DNA of 8,875 bases from an uncultured Gloeocapsa sp. (GTDB lineage: Bacteria > Cyanobacteriota > Cyanobacteriia > Cyanobacteriales > Gloeocapsaceae). The position numbers were made by a program, and so were the translations under genes. Positions 1 through 6,887 of the stretch are shown piece after piece. The first letter of the stretch is position 1; each line of letters begins with the position of its first letter. The stretch is taken from positions 1-8,875 of the forward strand of contig CALGKL010000130.1 of NCBI GenBank assembly GCA_937930495.1, given 5' to 3'. The notes below the pieces were generated by a model. It had not been told where the DNA came from. It saw nothing but the letters and a program-made list of their open reading frames with translations, and did no database searches.

Positions 1-766
1 TCATAGCGACGATCCAGTCTTAAAAAAAATGCGTAGCGATCGCCAATGGACAATCAAAATCAATCGAGCTATAAAAACGAAAAGATTTTGTCTCTATCAG
101 CAGAAACTTGAAATAGCTAAACCTAAACTCCAACAACCCCAAATTGCTGAGATTTTATTGCGCATGATTGGAGAAGATGGGAAAATAATAACACCTCTAA
201 ACTTTATTCCAGCGGCTGAAAGCCATGGTTTAATGACAGATATAGATTGTCTAGTAATAGAAATGTTGGCGGAACAATTAAACAATAACAACCCTACTCA
301 TTATCTAATCAATCTTTCTGGTACTACGATTGGAGAAACCAGATTTATAGATTTTTTCAAGGATATTTGTACGAGTAAAAACATTAACCCAGAATTAATT
401 TGTTTTGAAATTACCGAAACAGCAGCCATTAATAATTTTACCCGAGCTAAAAAATTCATCAAAAAACTAAAACAGTTAGGTTGTCAATTTGCTTTAGATG
501 ACTTTGGCACAGGGATGTCTTCTTTTAACTATCTAAAAAAATTACCCATTGATTATATCAAAATTGATGGAAGCTTTATTAAAAATATTGATGATAAATT
601 TAATTATACTTTAGTAAAATCTATTATCGAAATAACCAAAATATTGCAAATAAAAACAATAGCTGAGGGGGTAGAAAATCAAGAATTACGTGAAAAAGTA
701 GCAGCAATGGGAGTTGACTACGTTCAGGGATATGGAGTCCACAGAGTTTACCCATTGATAACCTAA
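1..766 (+). CDS. C-terminal part of an EAL-domain c-di-GMP phosphodiesterase (5' partial)
   Basis: The frame is open from position 2, so the ATG at 29 is probably internal. The residues before it (HSDDPVLKKMRSDRQW) resemble the linker that joins a GGDEF domain to an EAL domain. The visible part is one nearly complete EAL domain, which hydrolyses cyclic di-GMP to pGpG in the cytoplasm. All metal and catalytic residues of active EAL enzymes are present: Glu of EILLRM (codon 149-151), Asn of INLSG, Glu of FEITE, the Asp pair of DDFGTG (497-502), Lys of IKIDG, Glu of AEGVE and Gln of VQGYG. An active phosphodiesterase is therefore inferred. The protein ends about ten residues after QGYG, as is usual for an EAL terminus. 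The gene looks richer in A+T than the metabolic genes downstream. A diguanylate cyclase or sensor domain upstream is likely but not visible. Confidence 0.9.
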   Translation, partial: HSDDPVLKKMRSDRQWTIKINRAIKTKRFCLYQQKLEIAKPKLQQPQIAEILLRMIGEDGKIITPLNFIPAAESHGLMTDIDCLVIEMLAEQLNNNNPTHYLINLSGTTIGETRFIDFFKDICTSKNINPELICFEITETAAINNFTRAKKFIKKLKQLGCQFALDDFGTGMSSFNYLKKLPIDYIKIDGSFIKNIDDKFNYTLVKSIIEITKILQIKTIAEGVENQELREKVAAMGVDYVQGYGVHRVYPLIT

Positions 767-809
767 CATTAACCTTTTCTTAACGAAAAATTGGTCAAAA
801 ATTAATAAT
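757..809 (+). promoter_or_regulatory. Candidate Pho box and promoter upstream of xfp
   Basis: Three 8-bp units lie in direct orientation with exact 3-bp spacers: GATAACCT (757-764), ATTAACCT (768-775) and CTTAACGA (779-786). They match the cyanobacterial PhoB/SphR box, three CTTAACCT-like repeats on an 11-bp period, at about 20 of 24 positions. The first unit overlaps the stop codon of the EAL gene. A possible -10 hexamer, AATAAT, lies at 804-809, placing the last repeat near the -35 position, as is usual for PhoB-activated promoters. The region is A+T-rich and TTAACCT also occurs inside coding sequence nearby, so only the phased triple is informative. Binding by another OmpR-family regulator is possible. 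Confidence 0.35.
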
Positions 810-1014
810 TTTTTAATCTTGAGAAAATAATGGGGTTAAAACAGACTACTAGCAATATATACAAGAACTTTGTCTTAAGTGATACCGTTAAAATTAGAGA
901 TTTTTTAATACATTTTTAACCTAAATTATCCTGAGATGGTGCTAAAGTTCAAAGGAGAACAAAAAAGACGATCAAACCTTGGTTATTAAAACCAAAAACG
1001 ACATAAACATAGAT
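787..1014 (+). other. Leader region of xfp
   Basis: This A+T-rich stretch has no convincing gene. It holds an orphan Shine-Dalgarno-like tract (AAAGGAGAAC, 951-960) with no ATG at a usable distance, then a small hairpin with arms TTGGTT (979-984) and AACCAA (990-995) around a 5-nt loop, about 30 nt before the xfp start. Two tiny ORFs begin with ATG at 830 (29 codons) and 936 (17 codons). The second, encoding MVLKFKGEQKRRSNLGY, stops inside the hairpin. None of these is supported beyond its presence. They would be part of a long 5' UTR if transcription starts near the upstream box. Confidence 0.3.
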
Positions 1015-1018
1015 AGGA
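1015..1018 (+). promoter_or_regulatory. Ribosome binding site that decides the xfp start
   Basis: AGGA lies 6 nt before the ATG at 1025. A TTG at 1019 is in frame but only one base after this motif, too close to use it. This favours the ATG and an N-terminus of [10 protein letters not shown]. Confidence 0.6.
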
Positions 1019-1024
1019 TTGTAT

Positions 1025-3433
1025 ATGGTTCAAACACCAACACCAGAAACTTCTCTCAAACCATTATCAGAAGAAGAACTAAGAAAGATTGACGCCTACT
1101 GGCGAGCTGCGAATTATCTAGCCGTAGGGATGATCTATCTCAAAGATAATCCCTTACTCAAAGAACCCCTAACACCAGAACATATCAAATATCGTCTTTT
1201 AGGACATTGGGGAGCATCTCCGGCCTTAAGCTTTACCTATATACACCTAAACCGTCTGATCAACAAGTATGACCTGAACATGATCTTTATGGCTGGTCCA
1301 GGTCACGGTGCACCAGGGGTTTTAGGACCCGTATATTTAGAAGGGACATACTCAGAAATTTATCCCGATAAAAGCGAAGACGAAGAAGGAATGAGAAAAT
1401 TCTTTAAACAATTTTCCTTCCCCGGTCATATTGGTAGCCACGTAACTCCAGAAACACCAGGATCTATCCACGAAGGTGGAGAATTAGGTTACAGTATCTC
1501 CCACGCTTACGGATCAGTTTTAGACAATCCCGATTTAATCACCGTAGTAGTAGCAGGGGATGGAGAAGCTGAAACCGGACCTTTAGCTACTTCTTGGCAT
1601 TCCAATAAATTTATCAACCCCATTCGTGACGGTGCGGTCTTACCGATTCTGAACCTCAATGGTTATAAGATTGCTAATCCGACCATCTTAGCTCGTATTA
1701 GCCACGAAGAATTAGAAAACCTCTTCAAAGGATATGGTTACACTCCCTACTTCGTAGAAGGTGGAGACGACATCCCAGGGATGCACCAAAAAATGGCCGC
1801 TACCCTAGAAGAATGCGTATTAAAAATTCGGGAAATACAAGAACAAGCCCGCAAAACAGGAGTAGCAGAACGTCCCCGATGGCCCATGATTGTTCTACGT
1901 ACCCCCAAAGGATGGACAGGTCCAGACTACGTAGATGGTAAAAAAGTAGAAGGTTTCTGGCGTTCACACCAGGTTCCTATGGGTGGTATGCACAGCAATC
2001 CCGAACACGTCAGACTCTTAGAAGAGTGGATGAAGAGTTATAAACCAGAGGAACTCTTTGACGCCGAAGGTAAATTAATTCCCGAACTCAAGGAGTTAGC
2101 ACCTAAAGGACATCGCCGGATGAGTGCTAACCCGGTAGCTAACGGAGGATTATTGCGGAAAGACTTGATTATGCCAGATTTCCGTGAGTTAGCAGTAGAA
2201 ATACCTGGACCTGGCAAAATTGAGGTAGAAAACACCCTGAAACTCGGAGAATTCCTCAGAGAAGTAATGCGTCGTAACATGACTAACTTCCGAGTCTTTG
2301 GACCAGACGAAACCGCATCTAACCGTCTCCATCCCCTTTATGAAGTGACTAAGAAAACTTGGATGGCTGATTTATTACCTGAAGACGAAGACGGTGGTCT
2401 CTTATCCAGAGATGGTCGAGTGATGGAAATGCTCTCAGAACATACTCTCCAAGGGTGGTTAGAGGGTTATCTCTTATCGGGACGCCATGGTTTCTTCCAC
2501 ACCTATGAAGCTTTCGCACACGTGATCGACTCGATGTTTAACCAACACGCTAAATGGTTAGATATCTGTAAACATGATGTACCTTGGCGCGCTTCGGTAT
2601 CCTCTCTGAACATTTTACTATCTTCTCTGGTTTGGCGTCAGGATCACAACGGTTTCAGTCACCAAGATCCCGGTTTTATCGACGTAGTTACCAACAAGAG
2701 TCCTGAAGTAGTTAGAGTCTATCTCCCCCCCGACGCCAACTGTTTACTATCTGTAGCTGATCACTGTTTACGTAGCAAAAATTATGTTAACGTGATCGTC
2801 TCTGATAAACAAAATCACCTACAATACCTGAGCATGGACGAAGCAATTAAACATTGCACCAAAGGTATTGGAATCTGGGAATGGGCGAGTAACGATGACC
2901 AAGGGGTAGCCGCAGACGAACCAGATGTAGTCATGGCTTGTTGTGGTGATATTCCTACCATGGAATCTCTAGCAGCTACGGCGATTCTGCGTGAAGAGTT
3001 CCCCGAACTGAAAGTACGCTTCATCAACGTTGTAGATCTATTCAAACTAGTTCCTGAGTCAGAACACCCTCACGGACTATCTGATCGAGACTTTGATACT
3101 CTATTTACCCCGGATATGCCCGTAATCTTTAACTTCCACGGTTACCCCTGGTTGATTCACAAACTAACCTACCGTCGGAGTAATCAACATCGTATTCACG
3201 TACGGGGTTATAAAGAGGAAGGTAATATCAACACACCTCTAGAACTAGCGATCAGAAACCAAGTGGACCGCTTTAACCTGGTAATCGACGTAATTGACCG
3301 TGTACCTAAATTACAGTCACGAGGCGCTTACGTCAAAGAACGCATGAAAAATGCGATCATCGAAAATCTTAACTACGCTTTTGAGCAAGGTATAGATAAA
3401 GAGGAAATCGTCAACTGGAAATGGCCTTACTAA
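1025..3433 (+). CDS. xfp: Xylulose-5-phosphate/fructose-6-phosphate phosphoketolase
   Basis: This thiamine-diphosphate enzyme splits xylulose-5-P (or fructose-6-P) with inorganic phosphate to give acetyl-phosphate and glyceraldehyde-3-P (or erythrose-4-P). The 802 residues match the usual length of about 800. Seen in order: an N-terminal ThDP-binding domain with GPGHGAPG (91-98, His94), the [21 protein letters not shown] loop, the ThDP/Mg signature GDGEAETGP (178-186) and [11 protein letters not shown]. The middle domain carries [13 protein letters not shown] (starting at Asp428), followed by HTYEAF and [13 protein letters not shown], and the protein ends in the transketolase-like C-terminal domain. 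Every family motif I know is intact. It is the first gene of the block and supplies the acetyl-phosphate used by ackA five genes on. No HIP1 site lies in it. Substrate preference between xylulose-5-P and fructose-6-P cannot be read from sequence. Confidence 0.97.
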   Translation: MVQTPTPETSLKPLSEEELRKIDAYWRAANYLAVGMIYLKDNPLLKEPLTPEHIKYRLLGHWGASPALSFTYIHLNRLINKYDLNMIFMAGPGHGAPGVLGPVYLEGTYSEIYPDKSEDEEGMRKFFKQFSFPGHIGSHVTPETPGSIHEGGELGYSISHAYGSVLDNPDLITVVVAGDGEAETGPLATSWHSNKFINPIRDGAVLPILNLNGYKIANPTILARISHEELENLFKGYGYTPYFVEGGDDIPGMHQKMAATLEECVLKIREIQEQARKTGVAERPRWPMIVLRTPKGWTGPDYVDGKKVEGFWRSHQVPMGGMHSNPEHVRLLEEWMKSYKPEELFDAEGKLIPELKELAPKGHRRMSANPVANGGLLRKDLIMPDFRELAVEIPGPGKIEVENTLKLGEFLREVMRRNMTNFRVFGPDETASNRLHPLYEVTKKTWMADLLPEDEDGGLLSRDGRVMEMLSEHTLQGWLEGYLLSGRHGFFHTYEAFAHVIDSMFNQHAKWLDICKHDVPWRASVSSLNILLSSLVWRQDHNGFSHQDPGFIDVVTNKSPEVVRVYLPPDANCLLSVADHCLRSKNYVNVIVSDKQNHLQYLSMDEAIKHCTKGIGIWEWASNDDQGVAADEPDVVMACCGDIPTMESLAATAILREEFPELKVRFINVVDLFKLVPESEHPHGLSDRDFDTLFTPDMPVIFNFHGYPWLIHKLTYRRSNQHRIHVRGYKEEGNINTPLELAIRNQVDRFNLVIDVIDRVPKLQSRGAYVKERMKNAIIENLNYAFEQGIDKEEIVNWKWPY

Positions 3434-3446
3434 AGTAAGAAAAGAG

Positions 3447-3475
3447 ATGGGAGTGTCAAAACTCCCATTTATTCT
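3447..3475 (+). terminator. Hairpin between xfp and glgP, possible weak terminator or attenuator
   Basis: A perfect 8-bp inverted repeat, ATGGGAGT (3447-3454) and ACTCCCAT (3461-3468), encloses the 6-nt loop GTCAAA. It starts 13 nt after the xfp stop. The 3' flank is TTATTCTATC, which is T-rich but not an uninterrupted T run, so termination would be partial at best. It could equally be a 3'-end stabiliser or processing site that sets different xfp and glgP levels within one transcript. Confidence 0.5.
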
Positions 3476-3506
3476 ATCAAGACACTATTAACCTCATCCT
3501 AATCCT

Positions 3507-6041
3507 ATGAATCCAATTCTTTCACCTCAAATTCAAGTAGAAGACGATCGCACAGGAATCTCCATTCCAACCCTACGCCGGGCGATCGCCGATCAGCTAT
3601 TCTATATCCAAGGTAAATACCCTGGAATCGCCACCAAAAATGACTATTATATGGCTCTAGCTTATACAGTTAGAGATCGGATCCTGCAAAAATGGCTAGC
3701 TACTACTAAAGCCTATTTTCAGCCAGAAACCCGCATCGTCTGTTACCTCTCCGCCGAATTTCTCCTCGGACCTCACCTGGCTAACAATCTAGTTAACCTC
3801 GGTATCTATGACCAAGTACGTCACGCGGTAGAAGATTCGGGTTTAGATCTTAACGAACTAATCGAACAGGAAGAAGAACCAGGTTTGGGTAACGGTGGAC
3901 TGGGAAGACTAGCTGCTTGTTACATGGAGTCACTCTCTAGTTTAGAAATACCCGCGATCGGTTATGGTATTCGTTATGAATACGGGATCTTTGACCAAAC
4001 TTTCCGCGATGGTTGGCAAGTAGAAATCACTGACAAATGGTTACGCTACGGTAACCCCTGGGAAATCGCCCACCCTGAAGAAGCAGTAGAAGTGAAACTC
4101 GGTGGTCACACAGAATCCTATACCGATGACCAGGGAAATTTCCGGGTTCGTTGGGTCCCGGCTAAAATGGTTAAAGCGATTCCCTATGACACTCCTATCC
4201 TCGGTTATCGTGTCAATACTTGTAATACTCTAAGACTCTGGAAAGCTGAAGCTATAGAATCTTTTGACTTCCAATCCTTTAACGTCGGTGATTATTACGG
4301 CTCAGTCAGAGAAAAAGTAACCTCAGAAAATATCACTAAAGTTCTCTATCCTAACGATGAACAAATCGAAGGGAAAGAATTACGTCTAGAACAACAGTTT
4401 TTCTTTGTTTCTAGCTCCCTTCAGGATATGATCAGAATTCACCTCAACAGTGGTCGCAGTCTCGAGACATTCCCCGAAAAATTCAGCGTTCAACTCAACG
4501 ATACTCACCCAGCGATCGCGGTAGCTGAATTGATGCGTTTGTTGGTAGATGAATATCATCTCGAATGGGATAAAGCTTGGGATATTACTAGCAAAACCTG
4601 TGCCTATACCAACCATACTCTACTTCCTGAAGCCCTAGAAAAATGGCCAGTCTCGATCTTTGGTAAATTGTTACCTCGTCACCTAGAGATCGTCTACGAA
4701 CTAAATCGACGCTTCCTCGATCAAGTACGGATTAAATATCCCGGTGACGACGCTAAACTATCTTCTCTCTCTCTGATTGATGATAGTGGTGAGAAATACG
4801 TACGCATGGCAAATCTAGCTTCATTAGGATCTTTCGCCATTAACGGTGTAGCAGCTCTGCATACAGAATTGCTAAAGATTAGCGTACTCAAAGACGTCTA
4901 TGAACTTTGGCCCGAAAAATTCAGCAATAAAACTAATGGAGTTACTCCTCGTCGTTGGTTGGTTGTCTGTAACCCTCGACTCACTAACCTGATTAACCTC
5001 AAAATCGGTGACCACTGGGTTAAATATCTTCACGAGTTACGAGCTTTAGAGCCATTCGCTGAAGATCCAGAATTCCGTAAAGCTTGGGCTCAAGTTAAAC
5101 AGGACAACAAGGTTGACTTGGCGAAACGGATTGAAGCGAAAACAGGTGTAATCGTTAACCCCAAATCCCTCTTTGATGTTCAAATCAAACGGATCCACGA
5201 GTATAAGCGCCAACACCTCAACGCGCTGCACATCATCACTCTCTACAACCAGATTAAACACAATCCGAACCTGGATATTACCCCCCGCACCTTTATCTTC
5301 GGTGGGAAAGCAGCACCAGGCTACTATATGGCTAAGTTGATGATTAAGTTAATTAACTCCATCGCTGAAGTGGTTAATAATGACCCCATAGTAGGCGATC
5401 GCCTCAAAGTAGTCTTTATGCCAGACTATAACGTCACCAATTCCCAAGCCATCTTCCCCGCTGCAGATATTTCTGAGCAAATTTCTACCGCCGGTTATGA
5501 AGCTTCCGGAACAGGTAATATGAAATTATCCCTCAACGGTGCTCTCACTATCGGTACTCTAGACGGTGCGAACGTAGAAATCCGCGAGGAAGTAGGTGCA
5601 GAAAACTTCTTCTTATTTGGACTCACCGTAGATCAAGTCAAAGAACTCCGCTCTCAAGGTTATCATCCCAGGGATTATTACAACCAAAACTCCCAACTGC
5701 GAGAAGTTATTGATTTAATCAGCTCTGGTTTCTTCTCCCGTGGTGATACATCCGTCTTCCGTCCTCTGGTGGAAAATCTCCTCGAGAAAGACCCCTATTT
5801 ACTTTTAGCTGATTATCAACTCTATGTGGATTGTCAGGCAAAAGTTGGCGAAGCTTACCGCGATCGCGACCAATGGGCCAAAATGTCTATACTCAACGTC
5901 GCTCGTATGGGTAAATTCTCTTCCGATCGCTCCATTCGTGACTACTGTGACGAGATTTGGCACGTTCAACCTCTACCGATTGAGATTCCTGAATATATTC
6001 AAGCTAACGCTGGTTTAAGCGTAGAGAAAAACGGTAACTAA
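3507..6041 (+). CDS. glgP: Glycogen/maltodextrin phosphorylase
   Basis: This GT35 enzyme uses inorganic phosphate to release glucose-1-phosphate from the non-reducing ends of glycogen. At 844 residues it has normal family length. Visible motifs include SAEFLLG, GLGNGGLGRLAACYMES (126 onward), GYGIRYEYGIF, QLNDTHPA (329 onward, His334 the active-site His), TNHTLLPEALEKWP, NKTNGVTPRRWL, DVQIKRIHEYKRQ, GKAAPGYYMAKL and the PLP-lysine motif EASGTGNMK, with Lys673 as the Schiff-base residue. The segment before the lysine reads STAGYEAS, with Tyr where I recall Thr or Lys in the E. coli enzymes GlgP and MalP. The ATG at 3507 has no Shine-Dalgarno, which is common in cyanobacteria, but the N-terminus aligns well with the family. 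It sits 73 bp after xfp and probably belongs to the same unit, feeding glycogen carbon towards the phosphoketolase. Regulation by AMP or glucose-6-P cannot be judged. Confidence 0.96.
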   Translation: MNPILSPQIQVEDDRTGISIPTLRRAIADQLFYIQGKYPGIATKNDYYMALAYTVRDRILQKWLATTKAYFQPETRIVCYLSAEFLLGPHLANNLVNLGIYDQVRHAVEDSGLDLNELIEQEEEPGLGNGGLGRLAACYMESLSSLEIPAIGYGIRYEYGIFDQTFRDGWQVEITDKWLRYGNPWEIAHPEEAVEVKLGGHTESYTDDQGNFRVRWVPAKMVKAIPYDTPILGYRVNTCNTLRLWKAEAIESFDFQSFNVGDYYGSVREKVTSENITKVLYPNDEQIEGKELRLEQQFFFVSSSLQDMIRIHLNSGRSLETFPEKFSVQLNDTHPAIAVAELMRLLVDEYHLEWDKAWDITSKTCAYTNHTLLPEALEKWPVSIFGKLLPRHLEIVYELNRRFLDQVRIKYPGDDAKLSSLSLIDDSGEKYVRMANLASLGSFAINGVAALHTELLKISVLKDVYELWPEKFSNKTNGVTPRRWLVVCNPRLTNLINLKIGDHWVKYLHELRALEPFAEDPEFRKAWAQVKQDNKVDLAKRIEAKTGVIVNPKSLFDVQIKRIHEYKRQHLNALHIITLYNQIKHNPNLDITPRTFIFGGKAAPGYYMAKLMIKLINSIAEVVNNDPIVGDRLKVVFMPDYNVTNSQAIFPAADISEQISTAGYEASGTGNMKLSLNGALTIGTLDGANVEIREEVGAENFFLFGLTVDQVKELRSQGYHPRDYYNQNSQLREVIDLISSGFFSRGDTSVFRPLVENLLEKDPYLLLADYQLYVDCQAKVGEAYRDRDQWAKMSILNVARMGKFSSDRSIRDYCDEIWHVQPLPIEIPEYIQANAGLSVEKNGN

Positions 6042-6052
6042 TTCTCTAAGGG

Positions 6053-6093
6053 TTAGGGGTTCAAAGTTAACCTCAACGCCTCTAACCTCCTAA
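6053..6093 (+). other. Imperfect stem-loop downstream of glgP
   Basis: TTAGGGGTT (6053-6061) can pair with AACCTCCTAA (6084-6093) with one bulged T, giving nine pairs around a 22-nt loop. A competing stem pairs GGGGTT with the first AACCTC at 6069-6074. TAACCTC occurs twice, 15 bp apart. No T run follows, so it is not a standard intrinsic terminator. Confidence 0.3.
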
Positions 6094-6099
6094 TTTCGG

Positions 6100-6135
6100 T
6101 TAAAATTGATTGTTTATGACAATCATTAAAATTGA
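6100..6135 (+). promoter_or_regulatory. Palindrome framed by direct repeats, candidate operator
   Basis: A 10-bp direct repeat, TTAAAATTGA, occurs at 6100-6109 and 6126-6135. Between and overlapping the copies is TGATTGTTTATGACAATCA (6107-6125), with 7-bp arms and a 5-nt centre. The element ends 6 nt before the ATG of the 98-residue gene. Positions 6112-6130 also match the E. coli Fur consensus at about 14 of 19 bases, chiefly through ATGACAATCATTA. It may be an operator for a promoter inside the block or a 5' UTR hairpin. Low complexity makes chance matches likely. Confidence 0.35.
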
Positions 6136-6141
6136 ACTCCC

Positions 6142-6438
6142 ATGGAAAATACAAAACCGGAATTTGCTTTTACTGAACGTCCCGTCATCAGCTTGGTGAC
6201 AGAGATGCGAGCTTATTTTCAAGATCTCAAATCCTATTACTCTATTAGCAAGGGAGAGATTATCAGCCAATTAGATGAATTAACCGATGAAGCTAAAATT
6301 AGCGAGTTACAAGCTAAATTACGAGAAGTTAACGAGAAAATAGCCTCTTTTAGCGTCTTAGGTGATGCTCTCTCTATTGCTGATACAATCCTACACACAG
6401 AAGGGATGATCGCTGAATTAAGCTCAAAAAAAGCGTAA
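6142..6438 (+). CDS. Hypothetical 98-residue helical protein
   Basis: I do not recognise this family. The protein has no signal peptide, membrane segment or metal-binding pattern and should be cytoplasmic. Apart from a short N-terminal stretch (MENTKPEFAFTERP), it looks wholly alpha-helical. About residues 38-70 (IISQLDELTDEAKISELQAKLREVNEKIASF, split here as two helical runs) space Ile and Leu as in a short coiled coil, which suggests self-association or partner binding. Coding status is supported by an ordinary amino-acid composition and by a clean fit between two structured gaps, in the direction of its neighbours. The ATG at 6142 lacks a Shine-Dalgarno; the next in-frame ATG encodes Met22. 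It follows glgP by 100 bp and precedes the cNMP-domain gene by 62 bp. An adaptor or regulator of the carbon enzymes is an inference from position only. Confidence 0.75.
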   Translation: MENTKPEFAFTERPVISLVTEMRAYFQDLKSYYSISKGEIISQLDELTDEAKISELQAKLREVNEKIASFSVLGDALSIADTILHTEGMIAELSSKKA

Positions 6439-6449
6439 AAAATACCTTT

Positions 6450-6478
6450 GGTTACAGGAGTTATTTTCTCCTGTAACC
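6450..6478 (+). other. 11-bp perfect hairpin before the cNMP-domain gene
   Basis: GGTTACAGGAG (6450-6460) and CTCCTGTAACC (6468-6478) form a perfect 11-bp stem with a 7-nt loop, TTATTTT. It begins 11 nt after the stop of the 98-residue gene. What follows (TGTTAGTTATC) is not a T run, so simple termination is doubtful. CTCCT in the 3' arm (6468-6472) is also complementary to AGGAG of the Shine-Dalgarno at 6491-6495, so two mutually exclusive folds are possible. Roles as an RNA switch, an RNA-processing site or a DNA operator are all open. Confidence 0.6.
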
Positions 6479-6489
6479 TGTTAGTTATC

Positions 6490-6495
6490 AAGGAG
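6490..6495 (+). promoter_or_regulatory. Strong ribosome binding site of the cNMP-domain gene
   Basis: AAGGAG lies 5 nt before the ATG at 6501. It is the only strong, well-spaced Shine-Dalgarno in the block and fixes this start. Its AGGAG repeats the pentamer in the 5' arm of the preceding hairpin. Confidence 0.75.
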
Positions 6496-6500
6496 TAAAT

Positions 6501-6887
6501 ATGTTAACACCGACTCAAGTTATTAAATCTTTTGTTGATACGGTTGAGAAAAAAAATGTCCCCGCTGGTGAGATTATTTTTGCTCAAGGACAAACAGGTG
6601 AGGTAATGTACGGTCTAGTTGAGGGTGAAGTAGAAGTAATCGTCAACGACAAGGTTATTGAAGTAATCCAACCTGGAGATATCTTTGGGGTTGGTGCAAT
6701 TGTCAGACCTAATCATCAACGAGAGTCAACCACTAGAGCTAAAACCGATTGTCAAATCTTTTCTGTTGATAAAAATACCTTTTTATTTCTCGTCCAAGAA
6801 ACCCCTGTGTTCGCTCTAGAATTAATGCGTAGTTATTCTGATCGCCTCGTTAGATTAAAACATTATCTCTCACAATGTAATCAATAA
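6501..6887 (+). CDS. Stand-alone cyclic-nucleotide-binding-like domain protein
   Basis: The 128 residues form a single Crp-like beta-roll with no helix-turn-helix and no kinase or channel domain, so it is not a classical CRP transcription factor. The roll runs from VPAGEIIFAQGQTGEVMYGLVEGEVEVI to about residue 90, and a C-helix-like segment, ELMRSYSDRLVRLKHYL, ends the protein. The phosphate-binding cassette is G63-V64-G65-A66 to H72-Q73-R74-E75-S76-T77. Compared with E. coli CRP, Arg82 is kept (R74), Glu72 is Val64 and Ser83 is Glu75. Binding of cAMP in the canonical way is therefore doubtful, and another ligand or a purely structural role is possible. The stop codon overlaps the ackA start by one base (TAATG), so the two are probably translationally coupled. 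This supports a role linked to acetate kinase, by inference only. Confidence 0.85.
   Translation: MLTPTQVIKSFVDTVEKKNVPAGEIIFAQGQTGEVMYGLVEGEVEVIVNDKVIEVIQPGDIFGVGAIVRPNHQRESTTRAKTDCQIFSVDKNTFLFLVQETPVFALELMRSYSDRLVRLKHYLSQCNQ

Noticed and set aside
29..31. ATG at 29 as the true start of the EAL protein
   Set aside because: The frame is open to the window edge and the residues before it match the usual GGDEF-EAL linker, so the gene is treated as 5' partial.
904..933. Second Pho-box-like series around TTTAACCT at 915
   Set aside because: Only the central unit fits well; the flanking units (TTTAATAC and TTATCCTG) are poor in an A+T-rich region.
1019..1021. TTG as the start of xfp
   Set aside because: It is one base after the AGGA motif, while the ATG at 1025 has proper spacing.
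2038..3045. Minus-strand open frames inside xfp (2038-2280, 2815-3045)
   Set aside because: They are shadows of a strongly conserved coding sequence and their products resemble no family. Similar frames inside glgP, ackA and thrS were dropped for the same reason.
3487..3505. ATTAACCT just before glgP as a Pho box
   Set aside because: It is a single good unit with a weak neighbour, too close to the start codon. The same heptamer also occurs in coding sequence of xfp and glgP.
6136..6143. ACTCCCAT at the start of the 98-residue gene equals the 3' arm of the xfp-glgP hairpin
   Set aside because: An 8-base match in a window of this size is not surprising and no mechanism is evident.
6237..6491. 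Minus-strand 84-residue frame opposite the 98-residue gene
   Set aside because: It would run through the 11-bp hairpin and has no ribosome site. The plus-strand frame fits the block direction and spacing better.
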